DNA of 64,000 nt from Epiperipatus broadwayi (Eukaryota > Onychophora > Udeonychophora > Euonychophora > Peripatidae). The position numbers were made by a program, and so were the translations under genes. The notes under the pieces are model-generated. The model saw only the letters and a program-made list of their open reading frames with translations. It searched no databases and was not told the DNA's origin. Numbering within the stretch: position 1 is the stretch's first letter; every line of letters starts with the position of its first letter. This document shows positions 58,645 through 64,000 of this stretch, in pieces. The stretch spans positions 1,612,001 to 1,676,000 of the forward strand of contig JAQFVV010000180.1 in assembly GCA_028023455.1 (NCBI GenBank), given 5' to 3'.

Positions 58645-61600
58645 TTGAACCAGATGCTTTATCTGCTTCAAAAGCAACCATGGAAAATCAAACCTAAAAT
58701 ATATTTTAAAGTTTGTAAAAGAAAAGAGAAAATTGTATTTAAAAATTTTGTACTTTATTTATTTTTATTTATTAAGCGTACATGTCATAACACACATACT
58801 CAATTATAAATAGAAATTGGTAAAAACATTTTAATTTAAAAAGGGTTTTGATTGTGATAAGTTTTTTTTATTTTGTTGATTTTAATCTACTTTAAAAGCT
58901 GAGACTTATTTTCTTCTTTATTTAAATTAAATTATTTTTGAAAAATATAAGAGCCTTAGTTGGATTTTGTTTTTAATTGAGATTAAGCAAGAGGTACAGA
59001 TTAATCCTGGTTAAATTTGTAATCAAGATTAGGCAGGAGATAACAATTTTATACAAAAGCTGTGTTTTTGACTGTTATTATATAGCTTGTATATTCATTA
59101 ATGGATAGACTGCTAACCTCTAGATTTTTATATTTTGTAATTATGTAGTGATACCAGCTAAAGCAATAATTATTTTTGCTGTGAACTACACAATCCAGAT
59201 CATTAAGAGAAAATTGAATAGCCATTTTTGAATTGCTTGACAAATGCTAAAGGAAACCATTCATTCAAAATGCAGAAACTACCTACCTAGAAAAACTTTT
59301 GTAAAAATATGCAGTGCTAAGCCAACTAAATATGAACCCCAGAGCTTGAATTTGCATCACCATGAACATGCCTTAATGCCCTAGTCCAGAACTGATCCTG
59401 AATATTGCCTTCATACTCCTGACCAGATAAATGAAAATCCAAACCTTTGTAATGAACTCTAGACAGAAATAAACTGTGCACCCTCCTGGAGGAAATCAGC
59501 TGGATAGAACCTTATGCCTTGGAGGTAAATGAACCTTTTTATATCATAAACAGGGCTTAAAATCTCTTAATCTAAATCTCTTTGCTTAAGTCTCAGCTTA
59601 ATATAAAAATAAATATGCACCTACAATAAATTATGTATAATCAGTTAAATATCATTAATTACTTTATAAATATATTTTTTTATTATATGTATTGGATTCA
59701 TAGTTTTAAGATTTTATATTTTAAATTTATTTGTCAGAGAGTTATACTTATTGTTTTTTATATCATTAATTATTGTTAAAGGCTTTGGCAGATACTATTA
59801 GTTTGCTTTTTAACTCACATGTTCCCTAATTTTGGTTGAAATTAATTTAGTTAATCAGTGTTTGTGTTTTGTGCAGACCATAAATTTTTTGGCTAACAAT
59901 TTATCAATTATTTAGTTCTGTTTTTCTTAAAATCATGGAGATTTGGTTTTCTTCTATTTAAGATTATGTAAAATTGTAATATTTTCTCTCTTGTCTGAAT
60001 CAAATTAAGGTCACATTGGTTGATTTCTTATGAGTGTGTGCAGGTATATGACATCTCTATCATATCCCAATGTCTTGCTGGGTTTTTGGAAAAGTTATCT
60101 TTGCACTGTTTGTTGACTTCTGTACAAGATCTTTTTTTTAAATCTCTAAAAAAAGGGAAATGAAAATTTGTTTAGATAAATCACTGGCAGAAAGAAATCA
60201 TAAATCCCTTTAATTCTTAGGTGAGAAAATGAACATATCTACCAAAGTGTTTAATGTTATAATGCTCACACCCTTTGATAAACCAAGTGGAGGAATTTAA
60301 GTCAAACTCTCATATTTTGTTTGACTAATATTTTTGTTTTTGGTATTTAACAAATCATTTAAAATTTATTAATAATTATATTTGCCTTTGGCTGACATTT
60401 GTCTCTCTGTCCTTTCTCCATTGTCTGAACAATGTTAAAGATCTCTTTCTCTTCCTGGATTTAGCTGATAACATTTATCATTATCAATGTTTTGATCACC
60501 ATAAATTAATTTTTTTATATGTGATGTGATGCAGTGTGACTTCTCCTTATATGGAGTCAGGATTCCCTCAGCCACTAGGCCAGAGAAACCTGTTAGCCAC
60601 TTTACCTTCCCTTTCCATTCCCCACACTAAGTTTTCCCATAATCTGCTTCATCTCATTTCTACAACATAGCCTTTGTCAACTCTATGGCCTTTATATCTA
60701 AATCCCCCTTATCTTTTCCCAAACCCAGCATAAAAACCAATAACCCACTTTCTGTATAATCACTTTGTTCATATTTATTCTTCCATAACTTCATTATTTG
60801 TACCCTTTCTGCTTTCAAGCATTTACATTGAATTAACAGATGCCTAATATTTTCTATGCCTTTCTTACATGACTTGCAGACTAAATCACCTATATTTTTC
60901 CATTTACATATATTATTCCCTTGTTACTAAAAATCCCATTTGAATCTTAAACAATAAATGACTTTCCTTGCTATTATTATAAATTAACTCACACCCAATG
61001 TTCCACTTACTTCTATATATTTTTAAACTCTTTTTGTTCTCCATACTAATTCTCCATCTTTCCAGCTCCCTATTTTTTATTAATCCATCTATTCTTTTAT
61101 CCCATTCCTTATCACTATAACACTCAACAATTCTCTTAACACAATCTTGCCATCTTTGTACAAGTATACTGATATAAATCCTTTATTCAAATCTTCTGCA
61201 TACCGCATTACTTTTTTTACCCATCTTGTTGCCTGCCCTTTACTTGGTAACCCAATTCAATACTATTTTGGCTATTCTTTTATTATCCATAAACTGCAAT
61301 CTACAGAACATTTTCATTTTGTTTTTGCATCTCTCATATAAAAACTTGACCATCCCATTTCGCCTTGAACTGCCTCCTTTGCTGTCCACATATCTGCATC
61401 TAATGCATGTCTTCCTACTTCTCTTTATACTTTTTCTAAATAATCTAATACCCATTTTACTAACACATAACACATCATTGCCATATGTTAATCCTGCTAC
61501 TATAACTCCCTTCCATACAATTCTAGCTACATTATATTTTTTATATGAAAACACTGTCAATTTCTTTATCAATCCCTTTCTTTTCTTTGCTTCATTTATC

Positions 61601-62690
61601 AATTTTTTCTCCCATTCATCCAAGCAATTTTTCTGATTACTTAAGATGATTCCCAAATAACTATATCTATTCACCACATTTAACTTTATTTCCCCCCAAA
61701 AAAATTCTTCATTTTCCCTTTTCCCAATATTAACCATTATTATATTTGATTTTTCTTCACTAAATTTAATCCCCATCTCTTTACCTACCCTTGTATATGT
61801 CCTCACCATAACTTCCATATCTTCTCTTCTTTCTGCACACAAAAAGACATCATCCACAAAAAAGACCTGACAAAGTATATACTTTCTTGTCACCTATTAA
61901 TGGTAACAACAAAAACAAAATAGGTGACATGGGGAAACCTTGCCTTAGTCCCACCCCATTTTTATCTTTAACTGATTCTACATCCCCTAATTGATATGTA
62001 TAATAATTTTATTATCATATAATCTCTTAATAATATCCACAAAAACTTCATCCAATTCCAAATTTTCTAAGCTTACCCATAATCTATTTCTATTTACTCT
62101 ATCATATGCCTTCTCTATATTTATAAAACTCATATATAACTGTCTGCCTGAATTCCTACTCATATCCATAAGTTGTGTAACTACAAATAAACTATCTCCT
62201 ATATGCCTATCTGATCTAAAACCTCTTTGTATTCCTCCCACTACAATATTTTCTTACATCCATTTTGCAACTCTTCCAGCCACCATATATGAGAAAACTT
62301 TATATAAAACTGATGTTACTGCTATCAGTCTATAATTGTTTAACTTTCAATGATCCTTATTCTTTGCTTTAAATAATAATCTTACTCTTGTATTATTCCA
62401 ACTACCCGGAAAAACTCTCTTCTGTTCCATCTTATTAAAACATGATAATAGTTTTACTTTTGCCTATGCCCTAAATTCATTACCATCTCTGCTGCCCATC
62501 CATCTAAACCTCTTGCCTTTACACTTTTCAATTTCTTTCCTGCCTCATTCATTTCTGTAAATCTAATATTCCCATTATTATATGCTTTCATGTTTTCTAT
62601 CACTCTGTCCTTCACATCTAACATCTTTTCTATATCCATTACATATCTATTTAAGATTTTCTCTAATTTTTCGCCATATTATCAGATGAC
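58645..62690 (-). mobile_element. non-LTR retrotransposon (LINE) copy B: partial ORF2 and 3' UTR
   Basis: The minus strand carries the reverse-transcriptase half of ORF2 in several frames. In order: VKARGLDGWAAEMV (62499-62519 and on, the 'KApGpDGi' RT block); GFRSDRHIGDSLFVVTQL and then FINIEKAYDRV (near 62118-62095); GLRQGFPMSPILF (near 61955-61917); FVDDV, the catalytic motif (61860-61849); YSYLGIILSN; RIVWKGVIVAGLTYGN; and a C-terminal CCHC knuckle (CKSC at 60878-60867 … H … C at 60827). An approximately 1.9-kb 3' UTR follows down to 58645. Frameshifts and stops are present, and no endonuclease or ORF1 is seen, so it is a dead, 5'-truncated copy. The 'VWKGVIVAGLTYGN' style recalls LINEs of ticks; the clade was not assigned. 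Confidence 0.85.
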
Positions 62691-62879
62691 TAGAGAGAGT
62701 GTCTCACATTTATTAGAATAGCATTAGCCTTTAGTTGACGTATTTAATTTTATATATTTTCACTCAGTGACTGTTTTCATTATAAGAAAAATAAATATTA
62801 ATTATTATGAATTATTTAAAAAGTTCAAAATTAATAATTATTAATAACATATAGAAGGATAATGAATAATATTAATCAG

Positions 62880-63350
62880 AAAATTAACTGGGATGAAATC
62901 TTTTTGGTATAAATAACTTAATATTAAAAGGAAATACTTGTTTAAAAAGGAAGATTTTTTAATAGGTGCATTTTACTAGTTTTTACTTATGAATCTGCTA
63001 CTTGAACACTTTAGCAGAGAAGCAAGGAGATTTCAGAAAATTCAATAATAGATGAAGAGATGTATGTTGTGGGTAAGAAAAAGTTGTAGGAAATGAAATA
63101 CATGGATAAGAGAATCAATAAGTATTACTGACATCATTAAAATAATTAAAAGACTATTGGAAATGATTTGGACATATAGTTTAAAGAACAATAATAGATG
63201 AACAATTGAAATTTCAAACTGAATACTAATAGATTATAAAAGACCTACAAAATTTAAAATGGATGGATGAAATAAGGAAATATATGGGTATGATAAGAAG
63301 AAATGCTATAAATCAAAGAAAGTGGATTAAATTTGGAAAGACCTACACTT
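62880..63350 (+). pseudogene. decayed RTE-type LINE, 3' end
   Basis: The reading KLTGMKSFWY-NN-LILK…CL-KRKIF corresponds to the 'klGwn.f.knnlilK…cLKrriFn' block of the RTE remnants at 6300 and 41830. The end, KFKWMDEIRKYMGMIRRNAI then NQRKWIKFGKTYT, matches the conserved RTE/BovB C-terminus 'gRP..rW.DdIrk.aG…q.A.dR..W'. It is frame-shifted and truncated. Confidence 0.65.
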
Positions 63351-64000
63351 TGACACGGATTTATAATAATTGAAAATTATGACGATATACAAAAAAGTAA
63401 CTATCTCATTATTGGAGGGTAGATTATTACAATCAATCAATAATATTTGTTTATCATCAATAATGATCGTCTATTACTCTCTCAATTTTAATCCAATTTA
63501 TTCTAGCATCTAAGTATTTAGATGTACATTATATTTTTTAATAAGATCTCTTTATCATAAAAGTATTTTCAAATCTATTTAAAAACTTTTGCATGCCTAG
63601 AAACTATGCATCTCTTTGTGGTACATTTATAAATAGTGAATAAAATATACACACACACTTGCACATGCACACACATATATATAATATACTGTGCTGAAAA
63701 AATTATTGTCATGATTTTATATATTAATAATTGTTTAAAGTTGTCAAATAATGTTTTATCATAATTTTAAAGTTATTGTAGACATTCAAAATACAAAGTA
63801 ATTTGCAATTTGTTTTTCTTTTTTAAAATAATATGCAATAAACTCAATATCTTATTATAAAACTATAAATCTAAAGATAATGATGTTTTAACTATTTGCT
63901 ATGTTAAAAGCAATTGATTTATATAAGTAAATGACAAAGAACATTCTCATGTGTGTGTATTAATATATGTGCATATACGGACTTTAAATTGCAAATATTT
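63351..64000. other. right edge, nothing recognised
   Basis: AT-rich with a CA/TA microsatellite near 63645-63685. No exon of the transporter gene was found here. Confidence 0.45.

Noticed and set aside
61147-62335. Plus-strand ORFs of 64, 114 and 136 codons
   Set aside because: Shadows of the minus-strand LINE reverse transcriptase, which carries the recognisable motifs.

Overview
The window is AT-rich, intron-rich animal DNA, probably from an invertebrate with a large genome. Evidence for this is multi-kilobase introns with GT..AG borders, tRNA-derived SINEs with target-site duplications, non-LTR (RTE-type and a second LINE family), Penelope-like and Merlin-type elements, and AT/AAT microsatellites. 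There are no operons, bacterial-type genes or CRISPR arrays. I cannot fix the phylum. The larger LINE resembles chelicerate (tick) LINEs from memory, but this is weak evidence.

The only host gene I can support is the 3' half of a minus-strand SLC17-family (sialin / vesicular glutamate transporter-like) major-facilitator transporter. Five coding exons, in transcript order, are 47617-47468, 41378-41246, 19949-19794, 10013-9928 and 1891-1706 (stop at 1708-1706). The splice phases fit at all four introns (0, 1, 1, 0) and give 236 codons plus stop, covering about transmembrane helices 7-12. Exons for the N-terminal half were not found and probably lie beyond the right edge. The second exon has an in-frame TAG exactly where the family has a conserved tryptophan. 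TAG to TGG is the change A-to-I RNA editing would make. A null allele, a sequencing error, or an in-frame alternative acceptor that uses the AG of that codon would also explain it.

The introns (6.1, 21.3, 9.8 and 8.0 kb) and the flanks are filled with mobile DNA. From left to right: a 203-bp tandem duplication and a 190-bp near-perfect palindrome (0.4-2.2 kb); an inverted-repeat cluster (4.5-5.3 kb); a decayed RTE (6.3-7.0 kb); a short retroposon (9.4 kb); a repeat-rich tract with a Merlin transposon (11.7-16.3 kb); a Penelope-like element with an inverted 5' piece (16.5-18.6 kb); a 110-bp AAT microsatellite next to a splice acceptor (20.0 kb); an LTR-like 2.3-kb insertion in a minisatellite (25.3-28.2 kb); further tandem repeats, hairpins and short retroposons (28.6-40.0 kb); an RTE remnant (41.8 kb); two tRNA-like SINEs (43.5-44.5 kb); a composite repeat (47.7-49.4 kb); a second copy of the inverted cluster (50.2-51.4 kb); two same-strand copies of one LINE (54.0-57.1 and 58.6-62.7 kb) separated by a coiled-coil ORF remnant; and a third RTE remnant (62.9-63.4 kb).

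Notable patterns are the UAG/Trp codon, a family of 77-123-bp retroposons with 12-13-bp target duplications, a recurrent (TA)n/TGTAAY junction, and an 801-bp foldback inside a LINE 3' UTR. All domain calls come from reading translations by eye; no database search was made.
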